Shown here: in pieces, positions 1 to 8,119 of the stretch
Position numbering within the stretch: position 1 is the first letter of the stretch
How the letters are laid out: each line of letters begins with the position of its first letter
Source of the DNA: Oscillospiraceae bacterium
GTDB taxonomy: Bacteria > Bacillota > Clostridia > Oscillospirales > Oscillospiraceae
NCBI GenBank assembly: GCA_028708585.1
Contig: JAQVYO010000017.1
Location: 1-17,175, forward strand
Length of the DNA stretch: 17,175 bases
Direction of reading: 5' to 3'
Notes under the pieces: generated by a model
Database searches by the model: none
The model's input: the letters and a program-made list of their open reading frames with translations, nothing else
What the model was told of the DNA's origin: nothing
Program-made: the position numbers and the translations under genes

Positions 1-1125
1 TTGAACGTGCCTCTGGATAAGCAGACCGGGGAGATTACCGACGATAAGCGGATTGTGGCTTCCATTCCAACCATTCAATATTTGATCCGGGAGGGAGCCG
101 CCCTGATTATCTGTTCCCACTTGGGCCGGCCCAAGGGAGAGTGGAAAAAAGAATTTTCTCTTGCTCCAGTGGCCCGGCGCTTAAGCCAGCTGCTGCAACG
201 GGAGGTGCGGATGGCCCGGGATGTGGTGGGGCCGGATGCAAAGCGGCTTTCCTCCTGCGCCAAGCAGGGCACTGTGGTACTCCTGGAGAATCTAAGGTTT
301 CACAAGGAAGAAGAAGAAAACGACCCCGCCTTTGCAAAGGAGCTTGCTTCTTTGGGGGATCTGTTTGTCAGCGACGCTTTCGGCGCCTGTCACAGAGCCC
401 ACGCCTCTACAGTGGGCATAGCGGATTATCTGCCCGCGGTCTGCGGCTTTTTGGTGAACCGGGAGCTTGACGTCATGGGCCGCGCGTTGGAAGATCCCAA
501 GCGGCCTTTTGTCATGGTCTTGGGCGGCGCCAAAATTTCCGACAAAATCGGCTTCATTTCCCACCTGCTGGATCAGGCGGACTGCATTCTCCTGGGCGGC
601 GGCATGGCATATACCTTCCTAAAAGCAAAGGGAGGCTCTGTGGGCCGGTCAATTGTGGAGGAGGATAAAGTCGCTTATGCCAAAGAGCTGATGAAAGCGG
701 CTGAGAAAAAGGGCGTGCGCCTTCTGCTGCCTTCGGATACCAGGGCGGCGGAAGAATTTTCCGCGGAGGCAAAGCCGGTGGAGGTTCCTTCAATGGAGAT
801 CCCCGGCCGCCTGATGGGACTGGATATCGGGCCGGAGACGGCGAAAACCTTCGCGGACGCCATTTCTTCGGCGGGTACCGTTATCTGGAACGGGCCGATG
901 GGCGTTTTTGAATTTCCCGCCTTTGCCGGCGGCACCCAAGCGGTGGCGGAGGCTATGGCCGCATCCAACGCGGTGACCATTGTGGGCGGCGGGGATTCCG
1001 CCGCGGCGGTGGACCAGATGGGCCTTGCGGACCGGATGACCCATATTTCCACGGGAGGCGGCGCATCTCTGGAATTTTTGGAAGGAATTGAACTTCCGGG
1101 GGTTGCCTGTTTGCAGGATAAATGA
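1..1125 (+). CDS. pgk: Phosphoglycerate kinase (5' truncated by window edge)
   Basis: Cytosolic glycolytic kinase that converts 1,3-bisphosphoglycerate and ADP to 3-phosphoglycerate and ATP. The first residues in the window, LNVPLDK followed by GEITDD, match the segment that normally lies about 20 residues into PGK. The gene therefore starts upstream of position 1, and the TTG at position 1 is probably an internal Leu codon. 374 codons are visible against a family length near 395. Visible motifs are CSHLGRPKG, LLENLRFHKEEE, SDAFGACHRAHAS, VLGGAKISDKI, LLGGGMAYTFL, the nucleotide-site WNGPMGVFE, and the C-terminal VGGGDSAAA and STGGGASLEFLEG. The stop at 1123-1125 is followed 41 bp later by tpiA, in the usual Firmicutes glycolytic operon order; gap would be expected upstream, outside the window. 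Identification is certain; only the N-terminus is missing. Confidence 0.98.
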   Translation: MNVPLDKQTGEITDDKRIVASIPTIQYLIREGAALIICSHLGRPKGEWKKEFSLAPVARRLSQLLQREVRMARDVVGPDAKRLSSCAKQGTVVLLENLRFHKEEEENDPAFAKELASLGDLFVSDAFGACHRAHASTVGIADYLPAVCGFLVNRELDVMGRALEDPKRPFVMVLGGAKISDKIGFISHLLDQADCILLGGGMAYTFLKAKGGSVGRSIVEEDKVAYAKELMKAAEKKGVRLLLPSDTRAAEEFSAEAKPVEVPSMEIPGRLMGLDIGPETAKTFADAISSAGTVIWNGPMGVFEFPAFAGGTQAVAEAMAASNAVTIVGGGDSAAAVDQMGLADRMTHISTGGGASLEFLEGIELPGVACLQDK

Positions 1126-1166
1126 TATATTTCTGTAAATTGCACAACGAAAGGAGTCAGCCTGAT

Positions 1167-1943
1167 TTGAATAGAAAATACCGGAAAACAATTATTTCAG
1201 GAAACTGGAAAATGAATAAAACCGCATCCCAGACGAAAGCGTTTGCGGAAGAGCTGAAAACCATTTTGCCAAAGACCAAATGGTGTGAGGTGGTGCTTTG
1301 TGTTCCTTATGTTAATATTCCCGCCGCGCTGAAAGCGTTTCGGGACACCAGGGTAGCCATCGGAGCGGAGAATCTGCATGCGGAGTCATCCGGCGCGTTT
1401 ACCGGAGAGGTTTCCGCGGATATGCTGAAGGATTTGGGTGTAAAATATGTCATTGTAGGACATAGTGAGCGCAGGTGGTATGGCGGGGAGGACGACCTTG
1501 CGGTAAACCGGAAGGTACACGCGGCCCTTTCGGCCGGCCTGCATCCTATTGTCTGCGTGGGTGAGAGCCTCGAGCAGCGAAATCTGGGAGTGACCGGGGA
1601 ACTGATCGCCCTGCAGGTCAAGACCGCCCTGTCCGGCGTCCCGGCGGACCGGATGCGCCGGGTAGTCATTGCCTATGAGCCGATTTGGGCCATCGGGACG
1701 GGGGAGAACGCCAGGGCGGAGCAGGCCAACGAGGTCTGCCAATCCATCCGCACCGTCGTCCGCAAGCTGTATGGAGCCAGGGTGGCAAGGTCGGTTACCA
1801 TTTTGTACGGCGGCTCCATGAACGAGCAGAACGCATATGAGCTTCTGGCCCAGCCGGATGTGGACGGCGGTCTCATCGGCGCCGCCTCCCTGGATGCGGA
1901 GCCATTTATGGCGATTATCAACGCCTCCAACCAGGGGGAATAA
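1167..1943 (+). CDS. tpiA: Triosephosphate isomerase, TTG start
   Basis: Interconverts dihydroxyacetone phosphate and glyceraldehyde 3-phosphate. The reading frame is open from an ATG at 1122 overlapping the pgk stop, but that would add 15 unconserved residues with no ribosome site. I chose the TTG at 1167 because AAGGAG lies at 1151-1156 and the resulting protein, MNRKYRKTIISGNWKMN, begins where TIMs normally begin. The product is 258 aa, normal for the family. Catalytic residues are all present: Lys16 in GNWKMN, His99 in VGHSERR and Glu171 in YEPIWAIGTG. The phosphate-binding YGGSM and GGLIGAASL lie near residues 214-242. It sits between pgk and gpmI with short gaps (41 and 29 bp), so it is very likely co-transcribed with both. 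Confidence 0.97.
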   Translation: MNRKYRKTIISGNWKMNKTASQTKAFAEELKTILPKTKWCEVVLCVPYVNIPAALKAFRDTRVAIGAENLHAESSGAFTGEVSADMLKDLGVKYVIVGHSERRWYGGEDDLAVNRKVHAALSAGLHPIVCVGESLEQRNLGVTGELIALQVKTALSGVPADRMRRVVIAYEPIWAIGTGENARAEQANEVCQSIRTVVRKLYGARVARSVTILYGGSMNEQNAYELLAQPDVDGGLIGAASLDAEPFMAIINASNQGE

Positions 1944-1972
1944 ATCTGCCGCTGCCGAGGAAAGAAGGAACG

Positions 1973-3490
1973 ATGAAAACGCCAACAACACTTATTATTA
2001 TGGACGGGTTCGGTCTTCGCGGGGAAACGGAGGGCAACGCCATACGGAACGCCCATACCCCCAACCTGGACCGCCTGTATGAGACCTGCGCGCACTGCGC
2101 CCTGTCCGCCTCCGGACTGAATGTGGGCCTGCCCAAAGGACAGATGGGCAACAGCGAGGTGGGCCATATCAATATTGGCGCGGGAAGGATCGTGTTTCAG
2201 GACCTTCCCCGGATCTCACGCGCCATATCCGACGGGTCCTTTTTTGAAAACCCGGCGTACGGCGCGGTAATGGATGCCTGTAGGGCGGAAGACAAGGCCC
2301 TGCATCTGATGGGGCTGCTTTCCGACGGCGGAATACACAGTCATATCACCCATTTGTGGGCGCTGCTGCAGATGGCGAAGCAGAGAAAGGTTCCACGAGT
2401 GTATATCCACGCGTTTCTGGACGGGCGGGATACTTCGCCGGTGTCCGGGGCGGGATTTGTCTCCCAGTGCGTGGAAAAATGCAAAGAACTGGGGATCGGA
2501 AGCATCGCCACGGTAATGGGCCGGTATTACGCCATGGATCGGGACAACCGCTGGGAGCGGGTGGAAAGGGCGTATGCCGCTATGGTGTACGGCGAAGGGA
2601 ACCGGGCGGATGATCCGGTTTCCGGGGTGAAGGAATCGTATGCCGCCGGGGTAACCGACGAATTTGTGGCGCCCATCGTACTGAAAAAAGACGCCGGCCT
2701 GATGCCGGGGGATGGGGTAATCGTTTTCAATTTCCGCCCCGACCGGGCAAGGGAACTGACCCGGACGCTGGCGGACCCAGAATTTAATGCGTTTTCCCGG
2801 AGACGGGGCTTTTTTCCCTTGCATTTTGCCTGCACAACCGAGTATGATGCCACCATGCCCAACGTGGCGGTGGCGTTTGCCCGGCAGAAACTGCCCAATC
2901 TTTTTGGGGAATACGTCAGCCGCCTGGGATTGCGGCAGTTTCGGATTGCGGAAACGGAGAAATATGCCCATGTGACCTTCTTTTTCAACGGTGGCAGCGA
3001 GAAGGCCTATCCCGGGGAGGACCGGGTCATCATCCCTTCTCCAAAAGTTGCAACCTACGACTTGCAGCCGGAAATGAGCGCGCCAAAGGTGGCGGACGAA
3101 GCGGTTCGGCGTATTCTCACGGGGGCCTACGACGTGGTGATTTTAAATTTTGCAAACTGCGATATGGTCGGACATACCGGAAACTATGAAGCGGCCCGCC
3201 GGGCGGTGGAAGCGGTGGACGAAGGGGTTGGAAAGGTGCAGAAGGCGACGGAGGAAATGGGTGGCGTTACCATCATCACGGCGGATCACGGAAACGCCGA
3301 GCAGATGTTTGGCCAGGGGGGGCTTCCCCATACCGCGCATACCACAAATCCGGTTCCTTTTTTGATTTCCGGCGTTCGGGTGAAGCTGCGGGAGGGCGGC
3401 CGTCTTTGTGATATCGCCCCCACCATGCTGGACCTGATGGGACTGCAGAAGCCCCCGGAGATGGAAGGGAAAACGCTGATTGTACCGTAA
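1973..3490 (+). CDS. gpmI: 2,3-bisphosphoglycerate-independent phosphoglycerate mutase
   Basis: Interconverts 3- and 2-phosphoglycerate through a phosphoserine enzyme intermediate; a di-Mn2+ enzyme of the alkaline phosphatase superfamily. The 505-aa length is typical. Asp11 in IIMDGFG is a metal ligand and Ser61 in MGNSEVGHINIGAGR is the phosphorylated nucleophile. FLDGRDTSP at about 148-156, NFRPDRARELTR near 260 and the C-terminal metal-binding TADHGNAEQM are also present. The ATG at 1973 is preceded by AGAAGGA at 1963-1969. It lies 29 bp after tpiA. The next glycolytic gene, eno, follows after an unusually large gap of 302 bp for this otherwise tight cluster. Confidence 0.97.
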   Translation: MKTPTTLIIMDGFGLRGETEGNAIRNAHTPNLDRLYETCAHCALSASGLNVGLPKGQMGNSEVGHINIGAGRIVFQDLPRISRAISDGSFFENPAYGAVMDACRAEDKALHLMGLLSDGGIHSHITHLWALLQMAKQRKVPRVYIHAFLDGRDTSPVSGAGFVSQCVEKCKELGIGSIATVMGRYYAMDRDNRWERVERAYAAMVYGEGNRADDPVSGVKESYAAGVTDEFVAPIVLKKDAGLMPGDGVIVFNFRPDRARELTRTLADPEFNAFSRRRGFFPLHFACTTEYDATMPNVAVAFARQKLPNLFGEYVSRLGLRQFRIAETEKYAHVTFFFNGGSEKAYPGEDRVIIPSPKVATYDLQPEMSAPKVADEAVRRILTGAYDVVILNFANCDMVGHTGNYEAARRAVEAVDEGVGKVQKATEEMGGVTIITADHGNAEQMFGQGGLPHTAHTTNPVPFLISGVRVKLREGGRLCDIAPTMLDLMGLQKPPEMEGKTLIVP

Positions 3491-3792
3491 CTATTGAAGA
3501 CGAGCTATGAAAGGTCAAGGCCCAAATCAAGCAAAACGTAGGACGGAGGCTGTGCAGATGTCAGCACCCTTTTTTGGAACGGGATATAAAGCCGGGCCGG
3601 GCAATAGACCGCTTGAGCTGGGCGCGTTCTGCCCCTTTGCCGAAACGGCATCCGGCGGGTGGCTTTAGCTCCTCGCTGCGATGCGCTGTCGATATTATTT
3701 GATTCCGCAGCATTCCTTCCTTACAGTGTAGCACAGCCCTTGGAGAGGGGCTTTAATAACTACTACTATATGAATACAAGGAGCATTCGCGC
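3491..3792 (+). other. 302-bp gpmI-eno spacer with a possible small ORF
   Basis: No recognised gene lies here. An ORF of 53 codons runs from ATG 3507 to TAG 3666-3668. A second in-frame ATG at 3558 has a better Shine-Dalgarno (GGAGG, 3545-3549) and would give a 36-residue peptide beginning MSAPFFGTGYKAG. I recognise no family and cannot tell whether it is translated. A short TGCCG-AAA-CGGCA hairpin lies near 3638-3650. No convincing terminator follows gpmI, so read-through into eno is possible. The spacer may instead hold an eno promoter (see 3699-3727). Confidence 0.35.
3699..3727 (+). promoter_or_regulatory. Weak candidate promoter for eno
   Basis: TTGATT (3699-3704) and TACAGT (3722-3727) are separated by 17 bp, each matching four of six sigma-A consensus positions. 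The site lies about 65 bp upstream of the eno start. It is plausible given the large spacer, but it is a weak match found by eye. Confidence 0.3.
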
Positions 3793-5094
3793 ATGAACCA
3801 GACCATTGCAATTGCCGATGTATTGGCCAGGGAAATTTTGGATTCCCGGGGCAACCCCACCGTGGAGGTGGAGGTGTGCCTGGAAGACGGGACGGTGGGC
3901 CGCGCCGCGGTTCCCTCCGGTGCGTCCACCGGGATTTTTGAGGCATGCGAGCTGCGGGACGGCGACAAGAACCGCTATCTTGGCAAAGGCGTTTTAAACG
4001 CCGTACGGAATGTCAATACGGAGATCGCCGGTGCGCTGATCGGCATCAATGTGTTGGATCAGGCGGAAATCGATCACATGCTGATTGAGCTGGACGGGAC
4101 GGAAAACAAGTCCCGTCTCGGCGCGAATGCCATTTTGGGCGCAAGTCTTGCCTGTGCCAGGGCGGCGTCCCAGGCGCTGGGGATTCCCCTCTACCGGTAT
4201 ATCGGCGGCGTCAACGCAAGAACGCTGCCGGTTCCCATGATGAACATCTTAAACGGCGGAGCGCATGCCTCCAATAATGTGGATATTCAGGAATTTCTTA
4301 TAATGCCCGTAGGCGCGCAGTCCTTTGCGGAAGGGCTGCGCATGTGCGCGGAGGTGTTTCATGCGCTGAAAAAAGTCATTGCCGCGGCGGGCGGCTCTAC
4401 CGCGGTGGGAGACGAGGGCGGCTTTGCGCCGGATTTAAAGCAGGATGAGGATGCACTGAAGCTCATTGTGGAAGCAATAGAAAAGGCCGGGTTCACGCCG
4501 GGCGAAGAGATGATGATCGCCGTGGACGCCGCCGTTTCCGACTGGTACCGGGAGGAGGACGGAACCTATCTGCTTCCCAAAGCCAAAAAGGTGATGACCC
4601 GCCGGCAGTTGGTGGAGCTATATCAAGGATATGTGTCCCAATATCCTATTATCTCTTTGGAGGACGGCATGGGCGAAACCGACTGGGAAGGCTGGGCAAT
4701 GCTGACCCGGGAGCTGGGCGGGAAAATCCAGTTGGTGGGCGACGATTTGTTTGTCACCAATGCAGACCGGCTGGCGAAAGGGATTCGCCAGGAAGTGGCG
4801 AATTCCATTTTAATTAAAGTCAATCAGATCGGAACGCTGACGGAAACGCTGAACGCCATGGAGATGGCGGGCCGGGCAGGCTATACCTCTATTGTATCCC
4901 ACCGGTCGGGAGAGACGGAGGATACCACCATTGCGGACATTGCCGTGGCCTTAAACGCGGGACAGATCAAGACCGGGGCTCCTTCCCGTTCTGAACGGGT
5001 GGCAAAATATAACCAGCTGCTGCGGATCGAAGAGTCCTTGGGGGCGGCGGCGCAGTACCCCGGCAGGGGCGCGTTCTTTAACCTGCGGGGATAA
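3793..5094 (+). CDS. eno: Enolase (phosphopyruvate hydratase)
   Basis: Dehydrates 2-phosphoglycerate to phosphoenolpyruvate; a cytosolic Mg2+ enzyme. The 433-aa length is typical. The substrate loop SGASTG is at 42-47 and the catalytic acid Glu208 is in VGDEGGFAP. The Mg2+ ligands are Asp245, Glu290 (SLEDGM) and Asp317 (VGDDLFVTN). The catalytic base Lys342 is in LIKVNQIGTLTET, and SHRSGETED is at 369-377. ATG 3793 has AAGGAG at 3778-3783. It closes the glycolytic cluster and is followed by a strong terminator at 5131-5185. In many clostridia secG follows eno; here it does not, and the next gene is spoIIE. Confidence 0.98.
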   Translation: MNQTIAIADVLAREILDSRGNPTVEVEVCLEDGTVGRAAVPSGASTGIFEACELRDGDKNRYLGKGVLNAVRNVNTEIAGALIGINVLDQAEIDHMLIELDGTENKSRLGANAILGASLACARAASQALGIPLYRYIGGVNARTLPVPMMNILNGGAHASNNVDIQEFLIMPVGAQSFAEGLRMCAEVFHALKKVIAAAGGSTAVGDEGGFAPDLKQDEDALKLIVEAIEKAGFTPGEEMMIAVDAAVSDWYREEDGTYLLPKAKKVMTRRQLVELYQGYVSQYPIISLEDGMGETDWEGWAMLTRELGGKIQLVGDDLFVTNADRLAKGIRQEVANSILIKVNQIGTLTETLNAMEMAGRAGYTSIVSHRSGETEDTTIADIAVALNAGQIKTGAPSRSERVAKYNQLLRIEESLGAAAQYPGRGAFFNLRG

Positions 5095-5130
5095 AACCGT
5101 GCGACCCGTTTCGCAGTGAATTGACAGGCA

Positions 5131-5185
5131 AGGCCTTCCAAAGCGGAGTTTCCCGCCGCTTTGGGGGGCTTTTTGTTGGTTTTTT
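5131..5185 (+). terminator. Intrinsic terminator after eno
   Basis: A perfect 9-bp stem, CCAAAGCGG (5138-5146) with CCGCTTTGG (5156-5164), has a 9-nt loop. It extends outward through two G-U pairs and GCC/GGC to about 14 bp. The T-rich tract CTTTTTGTTGGTTTTTT follows at 5169-5185. It lies 37 bp after the eno stop and separates the glycolytic unit from spoIIE. Confidence 0.85.
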
Positions 5186-5213
5186 ACAAAAAGTTTTTTT
5201 GGCAGCCGCGCTT

Positions 5214-5247
5214 TCCGACCATATTTTACCAAGTGGGTTTCTATAAT
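5214..5247 (+). promoter_or_regulatory. Candidate activator-dependent spoIIE promoter
   Basis: A perfect -10 hexamer TATAAT lies at 5242-5247, 52 bp before the spoIIE ATG, but no TTGACA-like -35 is found at 16-18 bp. TCCGACC at 5214-5220 matches five of seven positions of the Spo0A-box orientation TTCGACA and sits 21 bp from the -10. In Bacillus subtilis the Spo0A-controlled sigma-A promoters of spoIIE and spoIIG have unusually long -35/-10 spacing, so the arrangement fits. The Spo0A assignment is inference from a weak motif. Confidence 0.4.
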
Positions 5248-5298
5248 ATAGGGTACAACGCAAAAGGGAAGGACAAGTTCTTCCGAAGGGAGAGGACA

Positions 5299-7653
5299 AT
5301 GGAAAACAGCAATGTGAAAGGTCGAACCGCAAAACGGAGAAAAGAGTTTCTAGACCGGGGACTGGTTGTGTTACGGGCGCCGATTCTTTTACGGGCGGCG
5401 GAATACGGCATCCGTTTTTTCATTGGCGCGGTTTTGTCAGCGGGAGAAATTTTAAACGGCTGCGCCCCGTTTGGTTTGGGATTTGTGGGCGCGTCGGGCG
5501 CGGGCCTTGGAGGGCTGTTCGCACTGTTCGGTGTCTGCACGGGCTATTTGCTGTCCGTCGGATTTTTAAGCGCGCTGAAATATGTGGCGGCGTCCGTTTT
5601 GATTTTTTCTGTCTCCTTTGCCTTTTATGATGTTCGGATTTACAGAAGTGGATGGTTTATTCCCCTGATGACCGGTCTTCTGACCGCAGCCACGGGTTTT
5701 GTGTATCTCCCTCAGGAAGGGGCCACCACCGCAAGCCTCATTTTATTTTTAACAGAGGTGCTCCTGGCGGGCGCGTCGGCCTATTTCTTCCGGGTGGCCT
5801 TTTCTCCCTGGACCCAAAAACAAGAGGAAACGGAGCTGTCCCACCGGCAGTTTGTCAGCCTTTTGATTTTGGGCATGTGTTTGCTGATTACCCTGTCCAA
5901 GGTGATGCTGCCGGGGGAGATCTCCCTGGGGCGGCTGATTGCGGCCTTTGGGGTAATGGCGGTTGCCTATAAAGGCGGATTTGGAAAGGGAAGCGCGGTC
6001 GGGGTCGGCATTGGGCTGTCCATGGACCTTGCCGCCGGGAACCCGCCTTTTTATACCATGGCCTATGGGTTTTCCGGCTTGATGACGGGCATTTTTGCCA
6101 AGCAGGGGCGGCTGTTTGCCACTGTTACCTATGTGTTGTCCAACGCGCTGGCGGTACTTTGGGCGTATAAGCAAGGGGCGTCTATCTCCATTTTATATGA
6201 GGTGTTTATCGCGTCGGTCCTGTTTTGCCTGATTCCGGAACGGCGGCTACAGCGATTTTCCGGCCTGGTGCAGGAAGGACGGATGGGGGACGGCGGCGAG
6301 CGGGTCCGAATCTATGTGCAGGAGCGCCTGGAAAGCACCGCAGCCGCTTTTCATGAGCTGTATGAAAGCCTGCGTTCCTCTTTTGCCGCTGGAAAAAGCA
6401 ACGATAACGACATTGCAACGGTATTTGACCGGGCAGCCAACAGGGTCTGCCGCAGCTGCCCGCTGTGGAATTCCTGCTGGCAGCGGGATTACGTCAACAC
6501 TTTTAATGCGTTAAACGATGTGTCCGCCGTCATGCAGGAACGGGGCAGGGCGGAGGCGGAGGACTTTCCCCGGCATTTTTCGGGGCGATGTCTGCGCTTT
6601 TCTCGATTTTTGGCGGCGTCCAATGAGGAACTGACCGCGCTTTTGTGCCGGAAGCAGTTTCACAACCGCCTTTTGGAGAGCCGAATGACGGTCTGCCGGC
6701 AGTATGCCGACTTAGCGGGCATTTTGGGCGGGGCTGCCGCAGAACTGGGCACGGAGCTGCAAGTGGACGCCCAGCATTCCAAGCGGATTGCCCAACATCT
6801 GCAAGGCTTGGGGGTGGAAGCGGAGACCACAGTGTTTCATGATGAAAAAGGACACCTCCGGGTAGAATTGGAGGGAAAAGACCTGTCACCCCTAAAAGCG
6901 GAGGATGCGTGGGGGAAATTCACGGATTTTTTGGGGGTTCCGCTTCGGGAACCTCAGCGCAAAACGGGAAAGGATACCGAACGAATGATTTTTTGCGAAG
7001 CCGAGCCGTTGGTAGCGGTGATGGGAATTGCCGCCCGGAGAAAGGAAGGGGAATCGGTCAGTGGAGACAGTGGTACTTATTTTAAGACGGACAGCGGAAC
7101 GCTTTATGTGGTTCTTGCGGACGGAATGGGCTGTGGGGACGCGGCAGCCCGAGAAAGCGGTCTTGCGATCCGCCTCCTGGAGCGATTCCTCCAAGCGGAA
7201 GTGGACCCGGAGCCCGCCATGAAAACGTTGAATTCCGCTTTGGTGCTCCGCAGTGAAGCGGAAGGCGGATTTACCACCATTGATTTGCTGGAAGTCAATT
7301 TATTCACCGGGCAGGCCGGCCTTTACAAATATGGCGCGGCGCCCACTTATTTCCGAAAAGGGAACAGAGTCAGCCGTACGACGGGAAGCGCCATGCCCGC
7401 AGGGCTGGCAGCCGGGGGGGCGCCCGCGCCGGATATGACCAAAGTTCATATGGAGCCGGGGGATTTGACCGTCCTAATCAGCGACGGAATTCTGGCCGGC
7501 GGGGAGGACGGCTGGCTGCGGGCGGCCATTGCCTCCCATACATCGGGAAGCCCCCGTGATTTGGCGCGCAGCATTATCGAGGAGAGTGAAACCAGGGCGG
7601 GAAGCGGCGACGACAAAACGGTTATGGTCTTGACCGTGGAGCCAAGAAGATAA
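5299..7653 (+). CDS. spoIIE: Stage II sporulation protein E (membrane PP2C phosphatase)
   Basis: Dephosphorylates the anti-anti-sigma factor SpoIIAA to release sigma-F in the forespore, and interacts with FtsZ at the polar septum. The frame is open back into the eno terminator, but ATG 5299, with GGGAGAGG just upstream, is the sensible start and gives 784 aa (Bacillus SpoIIE is about 827). Order of parts: a basic N-terminus (KGRTAKRRK), a multi-spanning hydrophobic region at about 25-310, a cytoplasmic regulatory part with a cysteine cluster CRSCPLWNSCW (Cys384, 387, 393), then the C-terminal PP2C domain. Metal-site motifs of that domain are ADGMGCGD (Asp608), LISDGIL (Asp729) and SGDDKT (770-774). 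It is transcribed alone: a terminator lies upstream, and downstream is a 437-bp non-coding stretch rather than the tilS/hpt genes often seen after spoIIE. Confidence 0.95.
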   Translation: MENSNVKGRTAKRRKEFLDRGLVVLRAPILLRAAEYGIRFFIGAVLSAGEILNGCAPFGLGFVGASGAGLGGLFALFGVCTGYLLSVGFLSALKYVAASVLIFSVSFAFYDVRIYRSGWFIPLMTGLLTAATGFVYLPQEGATTASLILFLTEVLLAGASAYFFRVAFSPWTQKQEETELSHRQFVSLLILGMCLLITLSKVMLPGEISLGRLIAAFGVMAVAYKGGFGKGSAVGVGIGLSMDLAAGNPPFYTMAYGFSGLMTGIFAKQGRLFATVTYVLSNALAVLWAYKQGASISILYEVFIASVLFCLIPERRLQRFSGLVQEGRMGDGGERVRIYVQERLESTAAAFHELYESLRSSFAAGKSNDNDIATVFDRAANRVCRSCPLWNSCWQRDYVNTFNALNDVSAVMQERGRAEAEDFPRHFSGRCLRFSRFLAASNEELTALLCRKQFHNRLLESRMTVCRQYADLAGILGGAAAELGTELQVDAQHSKRIAQHLQGLGVEAETTVFHDEKGHLRVELEGKDLSPLKAEDAWGKFTDFLGVPLREPQRKTGKDTERMIFCEAEPLVAVMGIAARRKEGESVSGDSGTYFKTDSGTLYVVLADGMGCGDAAARESGLAIRLLERFLQAEVDPEPAMKTLNSALVLRSEAEGGFTTIDLLEVNLFTGQAGLYKYGAAPTYFRKGNRVSRTTGSAMPAGLAAGGAPAPDMTKVHMEPGDLTVLISDGILAGGEDGWLRAAIASHTSGSPRDLARSIIEESETRAGSGDDKTVMVLTVEPRR

Positions 7654-8090
7654 GAAGGAGGGCAGAAAAGGGGGAACGGTTCCGGACCCTTTGAGGGGGT
7701 TTCCCGGCGTTTCCCCGGCAGGAACCGGGGCCTTTGCGCACCGGTTTCGGGAAAACGGCCGCATGGGGCCAAAAAAGCCCCGCAACTGGCGTCTTGTGTT
7801 TTCTTTCCATCTCCCTGGGGCGTAAGGGACGATTTCATCCCGCGAAAAAACGCCCTATTAGGGTTTGCCGGTCTTGTTTGCCCCCAAAAAGCAGAAAGGC
7901 GGTTCATTTGCGGATCTTTCCTCAGGAAGGGTCCCAAGGCGCACAAGCGCAGAGGGCGCAAATCCGGCCTGTCCCAACCGATCCAAGGCGGTCCGCCGTT
8001 TGTCCAGGCGGGCCGCCTTGGGCTGCCCAAAATGGAAAACGAAGACGCCTTCGGAGAACAGATTTTTTGCCGGCCAGCGTTTAAATTTAG
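7654..8090 (+). other. 437-bp spacer rich in hairpins, no recognisable gene
   Basis: Reading frames of up to 116 codons exist on both strands, but none resembles a known protein and their composition is arginine/proline-rich, as in translated non-coding GC-rich DNA. AAGGAGG just after the spoIIE stop (7654-7662) is not followed by a start codon at a useful distance. Inverted repeats noted: CCCCGG/CCGGGG (7713-7718, 7725-7730), GGGGC/GCCCC around an A-run (7765-7769, 7777-7781), GGGCGT/ACGCCC enclosing GGGA/TCCC (about 7817-7855), and the 15-bp hairpin at 7983-8021. None has a convincing T-tract, so the spoIIE terminator is unclear. A structured small RNA is possible but unproven. Confidence 0.5.
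7983..8021 (+). repeat. 15-bp-stem inverted repeat without T-tract
   Basis: CCAAGGCGG (7983-7991), T, CCGCC (7993-7997), a 9-nt loop, GGCGG (8007-8011), G, CCGCCTTGG (8013-8021). All 15 positions pair, one as a T-G wobble. No run of Ts follows on either strand, so it is not a standard intrinsic terminator. Its core resembles the arms of the eno terminator (CCAAAGCGG/CCGCTTTGG). Confidence 0.75.
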
Positions 8091-8119
8091 TTGACAGAAA
8101 AGGACATATTGTATATATT
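8091..8119 (+). promoter_or_regulatory. Sigma-A promoter of the GntR-ABC operon
   Basis: A perfect -35 TTGACA (8091-8096) and TATATT (8114-8119) are separated by 17 bp, 52 bp before the regulator's ATG. The -10 and most of the spacer lie within the inverted repeat at 8099-8141, so a protein bound there should block RNA polymerase. Confidence 0.85.

Noticed and set aside
1..3. TTG at position 1 as the true pgk start
   Set aside because: It falls about 20 residues into the family alignment; it is an internal codon cut by the window edge.
2216..2971. 251-codon minus-strand ORF within gpmI
   Set aside because: Lies wholly inside the clearly identified mutase, with no ribosome site or known motif.
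7734..8084. 116-codon plus-strand ORF after spoIIE
   Set aside because: No ribosome site, no recognised domain, arginine/proline-rich composition, and it crosses the 15-bp hairpin; looks like translated non-coding DNA.
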